From: GAS188 sp035949255
GTDB taxonomy: Bacteria; Pseudomonadota; Alphaproteobacteria; Rhizobiales; Beijerinckiaceae
Direction of reading: 5' to 3'
NCBI GenBank assembly: GCA_035949255.1
Contig: DASZIL010000208.1
Location: forward strand, 1-64,000
DNA length: 64,000 nucleotides
In this document: in pieces, positions 24,300 to 33,398 of the stretch
Layout of the letters: the number at the start of each line of letters is the position of its first letter
Numbering within the stretch: the first letter of the stretch is position 1
Made by a program: the position numbers and the translations under genes
The notes under the pieces: model-generated
The model's database searches: none
What the model was told of the DNA's origin: nothing
What the model saw: the letters and a program-made list of their open reading frames with translations, nothing else

Positions 24300-25744
24300 C
24301 CAAGGTCGATATCGTCATTCGCAACGGCTGGGTCATCGATGGCACTGGCGCGGAGCGCTTCCACGCCGATGTGGCGATCGCCGATGATCGAATCATCGCA
24401 GTAGGAGAGGTCGATCGTGCCCTGCGGGCTCGCGAGATCGATGCAGCTGGCCTGATCGTCGCGCCGGGGTTCATCGATGTGCACACCCATGATGATCGCG
24501 CGCTGCTTTCAATGCCCGACATGACGCCCAAAGTGAGCCAGGGAGTTACCAGCCTCGTTGCCGGCAATTGCGGCGTCAGCCTCGCTCCACTTGCGCTCGC
24601 CGAGGTGCCCCCGCCGCCGCTCGACCTTCTTGGCAGCGAGCCGGGCTGGTTCCACTTTGTGCGTTTCGGCCAATACGTCGAAGCGCTCCGAGAGTCGCCG
24701 CCCGCCGTCAATTACGGCCTCCTTGTCGGCCACATCACCTTGCGCCATCGCGTTATGGATCGCTTCGACCGCGCCGCCCGCCCTTCCGAGATCGCCGAGA
24801 TGCAGCGTCAGGTCGATGCCGCGATGAAGGAAGGCGCGATCGGCTTCTCGACCGGGCTCGATTATCCCTCCGCAGTTGCGGCGCCCACCGAAGAAATCCT
24901 CCCTCTCGTTGCAACCCTGAAGCCCCATGATGGGATCTATTGCTCGCATCACCGCAACTACTTTGATCGGCTGGAGGAGGCGATCGACGAGGCGCTGGCA
25001 ATTGGGCGCGAGACGCAGGTTCCCCTCACCATCTCGCACCACCAGTGCACGGGCGCCGCGAATTTCGGCAAGGGGCCAAAAACGCTCGCCATCATCGACA
25101 AGGCACGGCAGAACCAGGCGGTCGGGCTTGACGCCTATCCTTACAATGCGAGCTCGAAGACGCTCGACCCTGGCCGAGCGCAGCCTGGTGTCCGGATCAT
25201 GGTCACGTGGTCGACGCCCTTTCCCGATCTTGCCGGCAGGATGCTCGACGAGATCGCCAAAGGGTGGAGCTGCAGCGCCGCCGCAGCGGCGCAGCGTCTG
25301 CTGCCCGCCGGAGCCATCTATTTCCAGCTCGACGAAGATGACGTGCGTGCCATCCTTGCCTACGAGCACACCATGATCGGCTCCGACGGCCTGCCGCACG
25401 ATGTTCACCCGCACCCGCGCCTTTGGGGCACCTTCCCGCGCGTTCTCGGTCATTACAGCCGCGACTGCGGGCTCTTCAGCCTCGAAGAGGCGGTGCGTCG
25501 GATGACCAGCCTACCGGCGCGCTGGTTCGGGTTCCGCGACCGCGGCGTCCTCCGACCGGGCGCCTTCGCCGACCTCGCCTTGTTCGACCCGGTGACGGTT
25601 AACGACAAGGGGAGCTTCACGGCTCCGGCGCAGCCTGCGGAAGGCATCGCGCTGGTGATGGTGAATGGAAATATCGTCTGGCAGGAGAACCGGCATACTG
25701 GGATGCGTCCCGGCCGCATGCTGCGCCGAGAGCCGGGGGCGTGA
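24296..25744 (+). CDS. N-acyl-D-amino-acid deacylase/D-aminoacylase family amidohydrolase
   Basis: 482-residue amidohydrolase with a TIM barrel and a flanking beta sandwich. The metal-binding start is PGFIDVHTHDDRALL, followed by GNCGVSLAP, a marker of the D-aminoacylase group. Further ligands are in YCSHHRNYFDRLEE, TISHHQCTG and the late Asp in MIGSDGLPHDVHPHPRLWG. It releases D-amino acids from N-acyl or N-carbamoyl forms. It starts inside the stop of the deacetylase gene (ATGA overlap), and its own stop overlaps the PhzF start, so three genes are translationally coupled. Confidence 0.9.
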   Translation: MTKVDIVIRNGWVIDGTGAERFHADVAIADDRIIAVGEVDRALRAREIDAAGLIVAPGFIDVHTHDDRALLSMPDMTPKVSQGVTSLVAGNCGVSLAPLALAEVPPPPLDLLGSEPGWFHFVRFGQYVEALRESPPAVNYGLLVGHITLRHRVMDRFDRAARPSEIAEMQRQVDAAMKEGAIGFSTGLDYPSAVAAPTEEILPLVATLKPHDGIYCSHHRNYFDRLEEAIDEALAIGRETQVPLTISHHQCTGAANFGKGPKTLAIIDKARQNQAVGLDAYPYNASSKTLDPGRAQPGVRIMVTWSTPFPDLAGRMLDEIAKGWSCSAAAAAQRLLPAGAIYFQLDEDDVRAILAYEHTMIGSDGLPHDVHPHPRLWGTFPRVLGHYSRDCGLFSLEEAVRRMTSLPARWFGFRDRGVLRPGAFADLALFDPVTVNDKGSFTAPAQPAEGIALVMVNGNIVWQENRHTGMRPGRMLRREPGA

Positions 25745-26538
25745 GGCTTCCGCTCTATCTGGTCGACGCCTTTGCCGACAGAGCGTTTGCCGGCAACCCC
25801 GCCGCAATCTGCTTTCTCGAATTCTGGTTGCCCGAGGTGACCATGCAGTCGATCGCAGCCGAAATGAATCTTTCCGAGACCGCGTTCCTCGTGCCGACCC
25901 AGGAGGGTTGGCACATTCGATGGTTCACGCCAACCCTTGAGGTCGACCTCGTCGGGCACGCGACCCTTGCCGCTGCTTTCGTGATCTTTGAGCGGGTCGC
26001 GCGAGGCGTTGCCGAGATCCGCTTCACGAGCCTCAGCGGACCGCTCGTGGTGCGCCGCGACGGCGCTCTTTTGGCGATGGATCTTCCGGCAAGAGTGCCG
26101 GTGCCTTGCGCGCCACCGCCCGGGCTTGTCGATGGCCTTGGGGCCGTGCCTACGGAGATGCTGGCGGCGCAGCACTATCTCGCGGTATTCGAGAACGAGG
26201 ATGCGGTGCGCGCGCTCTCACCGCGCATGGATCGACTTGCAGCGTTGGATCGCGCGGCGGTGATCGTCACCGCGCCGGGTCGAACCTCCGATTCGAGCGA
26301 TTTTGTCTCGCGCTTCTTTGCCCCGGCGAACGGCGTGCCCGAAGATCCGGTGTCGGGTGTCGCCCATTGTACGCTGATCCCTTATTGGTCGCGGCGGCTC
26401 GGCAAGAAACGGCTTATTGCCCATCAGGTGTCGCGCCGTGGCGGCACTCTCGTCTGTGAGGATCGAGGCGACCGCGTCATCGTCAGCGGGCCGGCCGTGC
26501 TCGTACTCGAAGGCGCTTTCGTGCTGGAGGCTGCCTGA
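25741..26538 (+). CDS. PhzF-family isomerase/epimerase-like protein
   Basis: 265-residue protein with the two-lobed diaminopimelate-epimerase fold. The start LYLVDAFADRAFAGNPAAIC and IRWFTPTLEVDLVGHATLAA are diagnostic, with a catalytic Glu in NLSETAFLV. The second lobe has EDPVSGVAHC, where many relatives have GSA. Members isomerise small acids; several may epimerise amino acid derivatives. Starts with GTG overlapping the deacylase stop (GTGA). In this operon a stereochemical step on the released amino acid is attractive but unproven. Confidence 0.88.
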   Translation: MRLPLYLVDAFADRAFAGNPAAICFLEFWLPEVTMQSIAAEMNLSETAFLVPTQEGWHIRWFTPTLEVDLVGHATLAAAFVIFERVARGVAEIRFTSLSGPLVVRRDGALLAMDLPARVPVPCAPPPGLVDGLGAVPTEMLAAQHYLAVFENEDAVRALSPRMDRLAALDRAAVIVTAPGRTSDSSDFVSRFFAPANGVPEDPVSGVAHCTLIPYWSRRLGKKRLIAHQVSRRGGTLVCEDRGDRVIVSGPAVLVLEGAFVLEAA

Positions 26539-26801
26539 ATGCCGTAGGTCGTCTTTCCCGATTGCACGACCGGCGCGGTTCTTCGACAAAGCGGCGCCGG
26601 TCCTCATCTTCGCATCATTGTCTTTCTCGGCACCGGGGTCTCGAGCTGGGTCAATTTTCCCGCTCCCGACCATCACGGCATTGTTGTGAGACGCGTGCTG
26701 GGTTACCCGATATTACTTGCCCAAAATTATTCACAGATTATGCGGTAGCCTCTCTCAGTTACTGTTTCATCCATTCTGCGGGGCCTCTAAGGAGCTGTGC
26801 C

Positions 26802-27149
26802 GTGGCCATCGAGCGCCTGGAAAACGGGCCGAGATTCTGCAGAGTTCTGACCCATAACGGCATCGCCTATCTCGCCGGCATGACGGCTGATGATCTTTCC
26901 GGCGATGTGGTGCAGCAGACAGAGGACACGCTCGCGAAGGTCGACCGCTATCTGCGCATGGCAGGAACCGACAAGTCGAAGCTCCTGACTGCCGTCATCT
27001 GGCTGAGAGACATCGCCGAGTTCGACAAGATGAACTCGGTTTGGGACAACTGGATCGACAGGGATTGCATGCCGGTCAGGGCCACCGTGGAGGCGCGGCT
27101 CGCGGGCGATCTCTACCGCGTAGAGATCATGGTCACGGCGGCGATCTGA
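26802..27149 (+). CDS. RidA/YjgF family protein
   Basis: 115-residue trimer-forming protein of the Rid family. GTG at 26802 is chosen because AAGGAG precedes it at eight bases and no ATG fits. It opens MAIERLENGPRFCRVLTHNG, and has GIAYLAGMTADD, RYLRMAGTDKSKLLTAVIWL and the C-terminal PVRATVEARLAGDLYRVEIM with the conserved Arg and Glu that bind the carboxylate and water in RidA. Members hydrolyse reactive enamine/imine intermediates made by amino acid oxidases, dehydratases or transaminases. It begins a second part of the operon after a 260-base gap. Confidence 0.9.
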   Translation: MAIERLENGPRFCRVLTHNGIAYLAGMTADDLSGDVVQQTEDTLAKVDRYLRMAGTDKSKLLTAVIWLRDIAEFDKMNSVWDNWIDRDCMPVRATVEARLAGDLYRVEIMVTAAI

Positions 27150-27253
27150 AATCGGCCGGTCGAGCGCTTCGTCTTTCGCCGCTGCCGGGCCGCGAACGGG
27201 GGATGGGAGAACGAGCCTGATCCGAGCCGAACTGCAAACGAAGGGAGCCGAGA

Positions 27254-28948
27254 ATGAGCGCTGACACCGAGCATGTTCTTGTCGGCAAGCTGCGTGAGCA
27301 ACTTGCGGAAGGAAAAATAGAGCGGCGCGAGTTCATGCGCTTCGCTGTCCTTCTCGGGCTTTCGGTTGCCGCGGCTGCCGCCACATCCGGCACGCCGGCG
27401 GCTCGAGCCGAAGGCACCCTCCCTTTCGCAGATGATCCGAAGGCCAAGAAGGGCGGCACACTGCGTGTTGGGCAGGCTGTCGCCAAAATGGAAGATCCAG
27501 CCACCTATAGCTGGAACGAGATGTCGAACCAGACGAGGCCCGTGCTCGAATACATGACGGTCGTCGGACCCGACAATCTGGTCCGCCCGATGCTCGTCGA
27601 ATCTTGGGACGCCTCACCAGATCTCAAGCAGTGGACGCTGCATGTGCGCAAGGGAGTGTTGTGGCACAACGGTGACGAGCTGACTGCGGATCACTTGGCG
27701 TTCAATCTGGTGCGTTGGACGGATTCGACGCTTGGATCGTCCAACAGCGGATTGTCGACCTTTGGCGCGCTGGCCGAGGACACCGGCGTCAAGAACGCCA
27801 AGGGCAAGCCGACCTTGCGGCCTCGCACGGGCGCGGTCGAGGTCTTGGACCGCTACACCTTACGGCTCAACTTATCGAAGCCGGTGCTGAGCGTCGCCGA
27901 GGATTGTGCCGAGTACCCGACGGCCATCGTTCATCCTTCCTTCAAGCCGCCGCTTGCCGAGAATCCGATCGGCACCGGGCCTTTCACCATTGCCGAGCTC
28001 AAGGTCGGCGACCGGTGCATCCTCAAGCGGGTGACCAAGACCCGCGACGGAAAGGATTTCAAATATTGGGGCGGCGACGTCTACCTCGATGAGATTCACT
28101 TCTACAATTTCGAGCACGAGAACCAGGCCACGGCGCTCGCCTCCAGCTCCGTCGATCTCATCTATGAGATCAGCGTCGAGGAACTGCAGCTCGCGCGGGC
28201 TATACCGGGCGGCCAGATCCTGTCGGTTCCTTCCGCGAACACGCTGTGCTGCCGCATGCAAGTCGACAAGAAGCCCTTCGACGACATCCGCGTGCGGCAG
28301 GCGATCGTCAAGGCAGCCGACAACGGCGCGATACTCGATCTCATTTTCCCCGACGGCGGCGCAGTCGCCGAGAACCATCACGTCGCCCCGATCCATCCCG
28401 AATATGTCGAACTGCCCAAGCTCAAGCGCGATGTGGAGGGCGCGCGGAAGCTGCTCGCCGAAGCCGGGCACGGCTCGGGGCTCGACCTCACCATCGATGT
28501 TGGCAACACCGACGGGCCCTGGCACCAGACTGTCTGTGAGGCGCTGCGCGATCAGCTCAAGGAGGCGGGAATCAATCTTGCTATCAACGTGCTGCCCACG
28601 CAGAAATTCTGGGAGATCTGGGATAAGACGGTCTTCGGGGCCACCTCATGGGGTCATCGGCCGCTCGGTACGATGGTGCTGTCTCAGGCGTATCGCAGCG
28701 GCGTTCCCTGGAACGAGACGCATTTCTCCGATCCGCAATTCGACGCCACCTTGGCGGAGGCCGAAGGCCTCATCGATGTTGCCAAGCGCAAGGAGAAGAT
28801 GAAGACGCTCGAGACCATCCTCCAGAACGCGGCCATAATGGTTCAGCCGATCTGGCGTCCTGTCTACACCATGGCGTCGAAGAATGTGCGCGGTTATAGC
28901 GCCCAGCCGGCCCGCGTCATGCATTTGACCAAGGTCTGGATAGGCTGA
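27254..28948 (+). CDS. ABC transporter substrate-binding protein, family 5 (peptide/opine type)
   Basis: 564-residue periplasmic binding protein of the DppA/OppA family. A Tat-like leader (ERREFMRFAVLLGLSVAAAA, then AARAE) precedes the mature part. Conserved segments are LVESWDASPDLKQWTLHVRK, FNLVRWTD, NPIGTGPFTI and VRQAIVKAADNGAILD. GGGAG lies before the start. It sits between RidA and an N-carbamoylase in a rightward run, but no permease or ATPase accompanies it. It probably delivers a short peptide-like or N-substituted amino acid to a permease coded elsewhere. Confidence 0.9.
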   Translation: MSADTEHVLVGKLREQLAEGKIERREFMRFAVLLGLSVAAAAATSGTPAARAEGTLPFADDPKAKKGGTLRVGQAVAKMEDPATYSWNEMSNQTRPVLEYMTVVGPDNLVRPMLVESWDASPDLKQWTLHVRKGVLWHNGDELTADHLAFNLVRWTDSTLGSSNSGLSTFGALAEDTGVKNAKGKPTLRPRTGAVEVLDRYTLRLNLSKPVLSVAEDCAEYPTAIVHPSFKPPLAENPIGTGPFTIAELKVGDRCILKRVTKTRDGKDFKYWGGDVYLDEIHFYNFEHENQATALASSSVDLIYEISVEELQLARAIPGGQILSVPSANTLCCRMQVDKKPFDDIRVRQAIVKAADNGAILDLIFPDGGAVAENHHVAPIHPEYVELPKLKRDVEGARKLLAEAGHGSGLDLTIDVGNTDGPWHQTVCEALRDQLKEAGINLAINVLPTQKFWEIWDKTVFGATSWGHRPLGTMVLSQAYRSGVPWNETHFSDPQFDATLAEAEGLIDVAKRKEKMKTLETILQNAAIMVQPIWRPVYTMASKNVRGYSAQPARVMHLTKVWIG

Positions 28949-28956
28949 GGGCGGAA

Positions 28957-29892
28957 ATGAGTCGATATCTCGCTCTCGCGGCTTGTCAGATGGGCCCTAT
29001 CCAAAAGCGCACCTCGCGCAGGGAGACGGTCGGGCGTCTCGTCCACCTGCTCGAGAGCGCCGCCAAGGCCGGGGCGGAGCTTGTCGTCTTTCCGGAAATG
29101 GCACTCACCACCTTCTTCCCCCGATGGCTGATCGAGGATGAGGTCGAGATCGAGGCCTATTTCGAGGCTTCCTTTCCGGGGCCCGATACCGAGCCTCTCT
29201 TCGCCGCCGGCCGCAAGCTGAAGCTCGGCTTCGCGCTCGGCTATTGCGAGAAGGCGGACGAGGGAGGGGAGAAGCGGCGCTTCAACACCATGGACCTCGT
29301 CAGCCCCGACGGCGAGATCATCGGGCGTTATCGCAAGATCCATGTCCCGGGGACGGAGACCGTTGAGCCGGGCTTCACCACCCATCTCGAGCGGCGTTAT
29401 TTCTTGCCCGGCAATCTTGGCTTCCCGGTCTTCCGCTATCGGGGCACGAATATCGGCCTCGCCATCTGCAACGATCGGCGCTGGCCGGAAACCTATCGCA
29501 TGCTCGCCCTGAACGGCGCCGACATCGTGCTGCTAGGCTACAACACGCCGCTCATCCTCGAGGAAGCTCCGCAAATGGCGCATCTGCGCATGTTCCACAA
29601 TCATCTCCCGATGCAGGCGGGCGCCTATCAGAATGCCATATGGGTGGCGGCAGCCGCCAAAGCCGGATTGGAGGAGGGACAGTTTCTGATCGGCGGATCT
29701 TGCATCATTGCGCCAAGCGGGGAAATGGCCGCGCTCGCGCAATCGCTCGAGGACGAGATGATCATGCATCGGGCCGATCTCGACTTCGCGCGGCTTTGCC
29801 GCAAAGCCAATTTCGATTTCGACCGCTATCGGCGGCCCGACCAGTATCGGGCGATCGGCGAGCGCAAGGCCGCTTGTGCACCGCCAGCCTGA
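28957..29892 (+). CDS. N-carbamoyl-D-amino-acid hydrolase (nitrilase superfamily)
   Basis: 311-residue cytoplasmic enzyme that removes CO2 and ammonia from N-carbamoyl-D-amino acids, the last step of hydantoin breakdown. The triad is present: Glu47 (VVFPEMALTTFFPRW), Lys127 (GRYRKIHVPG) and Cys171 (GLAICNDRRWPE). The length and the segment TVEPGFTTHLERRYFLPGNL match the characterised D-carbamoylases well. It starts eight bases after the binding protein stop, so the two are co-transcribed. It anchors the view that this operon handles D-configured carbamoyl or cyclic ureide compounds. Confidence 0.92.
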   Translation: MSRYLALAACQMGPIQKRTSRRETVGRLVHLLESAAKAGAELVVFPEMALTTFFPRWLIEDEVEIEAYFEASFPGPDTEPLFAAGRKLKLGFALGYCEKADEGGEKRRFNTMDLVSPDGEIIGRYRKIHVPGTETVEPGFTTHLERRYFLPGNLGFPVFRYRGTNIGLAICNDRRWPETYRMLALNGADIVLLGYNTPLILEEAPQMAHLRMFHNHLPMQAGAYQNAIWVAAAAKAGLEEGQFLIGGSCIIAPSGEMAALAQSLEDEMIMHRADLDFARLCRKANFDFDRYRRPDQYRAIGERKAACAPPA

Positions 29893-30136
29893 TCGCGGGA
29901 GCGCGGGCTCATGGCGAACGCCTCGACGAAGCATATCGAGCAGGGGCCGCGCCTCATCGAGGTCGGCTCATCGCTGGGGTCGGTGAGGACAGCGGACATC
30001 GGCCCAAGAGTTGCACTGCTCCGATTTATGAGTACACGCCCTAAATAAAGCCAACACGCTACGTTTTGATCGCTCGTGAACCCATCGGGGCTCGGTGCGA
30101 AGCCACGAATGATCGGCATGATGCGGAGAGAAGCCC

Positions 30137-30613
30137 ATGATCGATGATTTGGAAGGCGGATGCGCTTGTGCGGCGGTGCGCTACCGGCTCATCTCGCGGC
30201 CGATGTTCGTACATTGCTGTCATTGCCGCGATTGCCAGCGGCAAACCGGAAGCGCGTTCGTGCTCAACGCGCTTATCGAGACCGACCGAGTAACCCTCCT
30301 GTCCGGCAATCCCGAACCGGTCGCAGTGCCGACCGACAGCGGCCGCCCACACGAGATCTATCGGTGCCCCTCCTGCGGGGTAGCGGTGTGGAGCGTCTAC
30401 GGCGACGTCCGCAAGCTGCTCTTCGTCCGAGTCGGCACTCTTGACGATCCAGGGGCGCTGCCGCCCGACGTGCACATCTACGTTCGCTCCAAGCTCCCGT
30501 GGGTCGCCTTGCCCGAAGGCACCTCATCGTTTGACGCATACTATGACTCCCGCAAGCTCTGGCCGCCGGCCAGCCTCGAGCGCCGCCGCGCGATCTTCGA
30601 GAAACCTGCCTAG
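30137..30613 (+). CDS. GFA family protein (zinc-binding, glutathione-dependent formaldehyde-activating enzyme fold)
   Basis: 158-residue protein with the GFA zinc-binding pattern: CAC near residue 9, HCCHCRDCQRQTGS at about 31-44 and YRCPSCG at about 77-83. The fold binds structural and catalytic zinc through these Cys residues. Known members add glutathione to formaldehyde, but most of the family has other or unknown roles, so only the fold is secure. It is a single gene between the catabolic run and a leftward amidohydrolase gene. No clear ribosome binding site other than GAGAGAAG upstream. Confidence 0.9.
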   Translation: MIDDLEGGCACAAVRYRLISRPMFVHCCHCRDCQRQTGSAFVLNALIETDRVTLLSGNPEPVAVPTDSGRPHEIYRCPSCGVAVWSVYGDVRKLLFVRVGTLDDPGALPPDVHIYVRSKLPWVALPEGTSSFDAYYDSRKLWPPASLERRRAIFEKPA

Positions 30614-30711
30614 GGCGGCCCGACGGCGCTCGCGTAGCCTCCATCGATCGCGCGCCACCAGCGATCGCGGTCAAGCTGGCGTTTGGTGCAAAACCTCGTC
30701 AGGCCGCGCCC

Positions 30712-31818
30712 TCAATGCCGGTGCGCCGCTCCGGCGGCGAAACCCGCCTTCTGAGCTTGCGTCGCCTCTTTCTGATAACGCTTCCGCCATTCCTCGTAAG
30801 GCATGCCGTAGACGAGCGCGCGGCTCTCCTCCTTCGATAGCGGCCGGCCGGCGGCGTCGGCCGCATCCTTGAGCCAGTTCGAGAGGCAGTTGCGGCAAAA
30901 GCCCGCGAGGTTCATCAAGTCGATGTTCTGCACATCGCTGCGCTCGCGTAGATGCGCGACGAGGCGGCGATAGACGGCGGCTTCGAGCGAGGGCATGAGG
31001 TCGGCGGGGCGGTCGTCCTTTTCCGCGCGTCCGAGCCGGGCTCTGCTCGCATGGTGTTCGACGCGATGAACGCCGGGCTCCAAGAGGATCGGGCTTAACG
31101 CGGCGCCGAGGCGTTCACCCCAACGCTCAGCCTCGGGTTTCGCCGCGATCAGATCCTGGCGGATTTCGACGAGCACATTCGCGAGCCCGCGCGCGCCAGA
31201 GTGACGATCGAGCGTGTCGCCTTCGAGCGCGCCGTCATAAGGCTCGTTCGCGCCGACCACGAGATCGCCCTTTGCCGACAAGGCTGCGATCAGAGGCTTG
31301 GCGATGCGCTCGTCGCTGTCCCACAGCAGGCCGCAATGCCAAGGCCGCGCCTTCCCTTTCATCATCGGCGTGAAGCTGTGGATCGAGATCACGGCCGGCA
31401 CGCTGCCGGCCTCGAGGCTCGCCTCGATCGCGGCGGTGATGGCTCGGTCATAAGGCAGGTAGAAGCGTTCGAGCCTGGATTCGATCCCGGCATCGTCGAT
31501 GGCGGCGTTTCCCGGAACGACGGCTCCGTCGGCAACACGCATCACGAGGGTCGGGTCGTCTCGGCCGCGGTTGGGATCGATGAGGAGACGCGAGAAACGC
31601 GACAGGATCGCCGGCGCGCCGAGCGCAACGCTGAGCGTGCGCGCGACCTGCGCCGCTCCGATGTCATGGGCGATGTGGCGTTCGAGCTCGGCCTCGGGGA
31701 GGCCGAGATTGCCGAACTCCGCCGGAATGGCGTTCGAGGCGTGATCGCACAGGACGAGCACGCCCGAACGAATGTCGCCTTCGATGATCTCCGGCGCTTC
31801 AGTCTTTGGTTGAGCCAT
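30712..31818 (-). CDS. N-formylglutamate amidohydrolase fused to a DUF1244 domain
   Basis: 368-residue protein made of two parts usually coded separately. Residues 1 to about 275 are an N-formylglutamate amidohydrolase-like domain (LVLCDHASNAIPAEFGNLGL, SRLLIDPNRGRDD, SIHSFTPMMKG and VLVEIRQDLI), which releases formate from N-formylglutamate at the end of histidine breakdown or acts on related formyl amino acids. Residues about 283-355 are a complete DUF1244 domain (YRRLVAHLRERSDVQNIDLM, then FCRNCLSNW and YGMPYEEWRKRYQ). The reading frame is continuous with no internal stop. The paired Cys of FCRNC may bind metal. Confidence 0.9.
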   Translation of the reverse strand: MAQPKTEAPEIIEGDIRSGVLVLCDHASNAIPAEFGNLGLPEAELERHIAHDIGAAQVARTLSVALGAPAILSRFSRLLIDPNRGRDDPTLVMRVADGAVVPGNAAIDDAGIESRLERFYLPYDRAITAAIEASLEAGSVPAVISIHSFTPMMKGKARPWHCGLLWDSDERIAKPLIAALSAKGDLVVGANEPYDGALEGDTLDRHSGARGLANVLVEIRQDLIAAKPEAERWGERLGAALSPILLEPGVHRVEHHASRARLGRAEKDDRPADLMPSLEAAVYRRLVAHLRERSDVQNIDLMNLAGFCRNCLSNWLKDAADAAGRPLSKEESRALVYGMPYEEWRKRYQKEATQAQKAGFAAGAAHRH

Positions 31819-31922
31819 GGCGGTCGAGTTCCTGAGCCTGTTCTGAAGATGGGAATGGCGCTCGGCTCGCGAAAGCGCAAGGGGCCGCGCACCGCGGCGT
31901 CGCTTGCGCCGCGCGCCGAACC

Positions 31923-33281
31923 TCAGTCAGGCGGCAATCCGTTCTCGAAGCAATAATACAATGTCGGGAAGGAACGGCGCAGCGCCACCGCCTCCGGCCG
32001 CACTCGTTGTGGCTCCTCGCCCCCGACCACGACACGCGCGATCAGCTCGGCGATTTTCGCCATCTCGGCTTCCTTCATGCCGTAGCGGGTGACCTCGATC
32101 GTGCCGATGCGCAAGCCGCCGGGATAATCCCAATCCTCCTTGTGGTCGGAGGGCAGCAGATTCTTGTTCACGATGATGTTCGCGCGCTCGAGCGTCTGCG
32201 CCACCTTCAGCCCTCGTCCGAAGCCCGTCACATCCGCGATCGCCTGATGCGTTGTGGTGAAGCCTTTATGCGCGCCGAGCATCGGGATGCCTCGTTCGTG
32301 CAAGTGCCGCGCCAGGGCTTTCGCGTTGGCGACGATCTGCGCTTGCAGCTTCTCGCCGAAAGCGATGGCCTCTGCCGTCGCGAGCGCCAGCGCGGCCACG
32401 CGATTGACCTGGTGCGTCGCCGCCCAGACGGGAAAGACCGCGATCGTGACCGCCTCGGTGATATCGGGATCGTCCCAGACGATGATGCCCGATTGCGGCC
32501 CGGAGAAGGTCTTGCCGGCCGAGCCCGTCATGATATCGGCGCCTTCGCGTAACGGGTCCTGGAATTGGCCGCCGCCGATCAATCCCAATTGATGGGCCGC
32601 GTCGAAGAACAACCTTCCGCCCCAGGCAGCGATGGTCTCCTTCATCTCGGCGACGGGCTGCGGAAAGAGCGTCATGGAAAGGCCGAGAGCGACAAGCTTC
32701 GGCTGGACCAGAGGGGCGAGCTTTCGAAAGAGGTCGAGATCGACCACGAGCTCTCGCGCGTCGAAGGGAATATCGACGACCTTGCGGCCCATGGCGCCGG
32801 CCGGGCCGTCGATGCGGTTCGAGGAATGGCCGCCGACGGGTTGAGCCGCCGACATGATCACGTCGCCCGGCGCACTCAGCGCGGTGTAGACGACCGCATT
32901 GCCGATCATCGAGGCGCACAGGCGATGATCGGCATAAGCGCAGCGGAAATGCTTCTTCAGAAGCTCGACGCAAAGCGCCTCGACCTCGTCGATGTGACGC
33001 GTGCCGGCAAACCACCGGTTCACCTGGCCGATATGGCCTTCGGCCGCGCGCGTGCCGATCTCGGCTGCGAGGAGCGCACGCACGGATGGGCTCGTCGGGG
33101 CTTCCGGCGCGAGGAGGTTGATGCATTCCTCGCCGCGCCAGGCGGCGTTTCGCGCCACGGCTTCTTGAACCTTCTCCCCCATTTCCCGGGCGTCGGCGCA
33201 GGCCTCGATGAGGTCACGCGCGGCAGAAAGGGCGTCGGCATCATGGACTTCAAGACGATTCGGGCGTTCCGGGCGGTTCAT
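31923..33281 (-). CDS. SHMT-like PLP-dependent enzyme with altered active site
   Basis: 452-residue fold-type I PLP enzyme related to serine hydroxymethyltransferase. NLLAPEAPTSPSVRALLA matches the catalytic-Glu segment, and DAAHQLGLIGGG carries the Asp-Ala-His that holds PLP. The Schiff-base Lys is in GSAGKTFSGPQSG, where true SHMT has THKT and GPRGG, so the His before Lys and the Arg after it are replaced. The usual YYGG loop reads RWFAG. It therefore probably uses another aldol-type reaction on a beta-hydroxy or alpha-substituted amino acid. It is divergent from an Lrp-type regulator 117 bases away, a typical arrangement for amino-acid-responsive control. Confidence 0.85.
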   Translation of the reverse strand: MNRPERPNRLEVHDADALSAARDLIEACADAREMGEKVQEAVARNAAWRGEECINLLAPEAPTSPSVRALLAAEIGTRAAEGHIGQVNRWFAGTRHIDEVEALCVELLKKHFRCAYADHRLCASMIGNAVVYTALSAPGDVIMSAAQPVGGHSSNRIDGPAGAMGRKVVDIPFDARELVVDLDLFRKLAPLVQPKLVALGLSMTLFPQPVAEMKETIAAWGGRLFFDAAHQLGLIGGGQFQDPLREGADIMTGSAGKTFSGPQSGIIVWDDPDITEAVTIAVFPVWAATHQVNRVAALALATAEAIAFGEKLQAQIVANAKALARHLHERGIPMLGAHKGFTTTHQAIADVTGFGRGLKVAQTLERANIIVNKNLLPSDHKEDWDYPGGLRIGTIEVTRYGMKEAEMAKIAELIARVVVGGEEPQRVRPEAVALRRSFPTLYYCFENGLPPD

Positions 33282-33398
33282 CGGGCTCTCCTTGCGCGAT
33301 CTTGCGTCATTCTACGCCGATATCGGGAGCGTGAAATTTCTTATTGACGCTCCATTGATTCCGTTGAAATGCGTGCAGAAGCATGTTGGGAGAAATAA

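Noticed and set aside
29911..30045. 44-codon frame (MANASTKHIEQGPRLIEVGS...) between the carbamoylase and GFA genes
   Set aside because: No ribosome binding site and no recognised relatives; kept only as a possibility.
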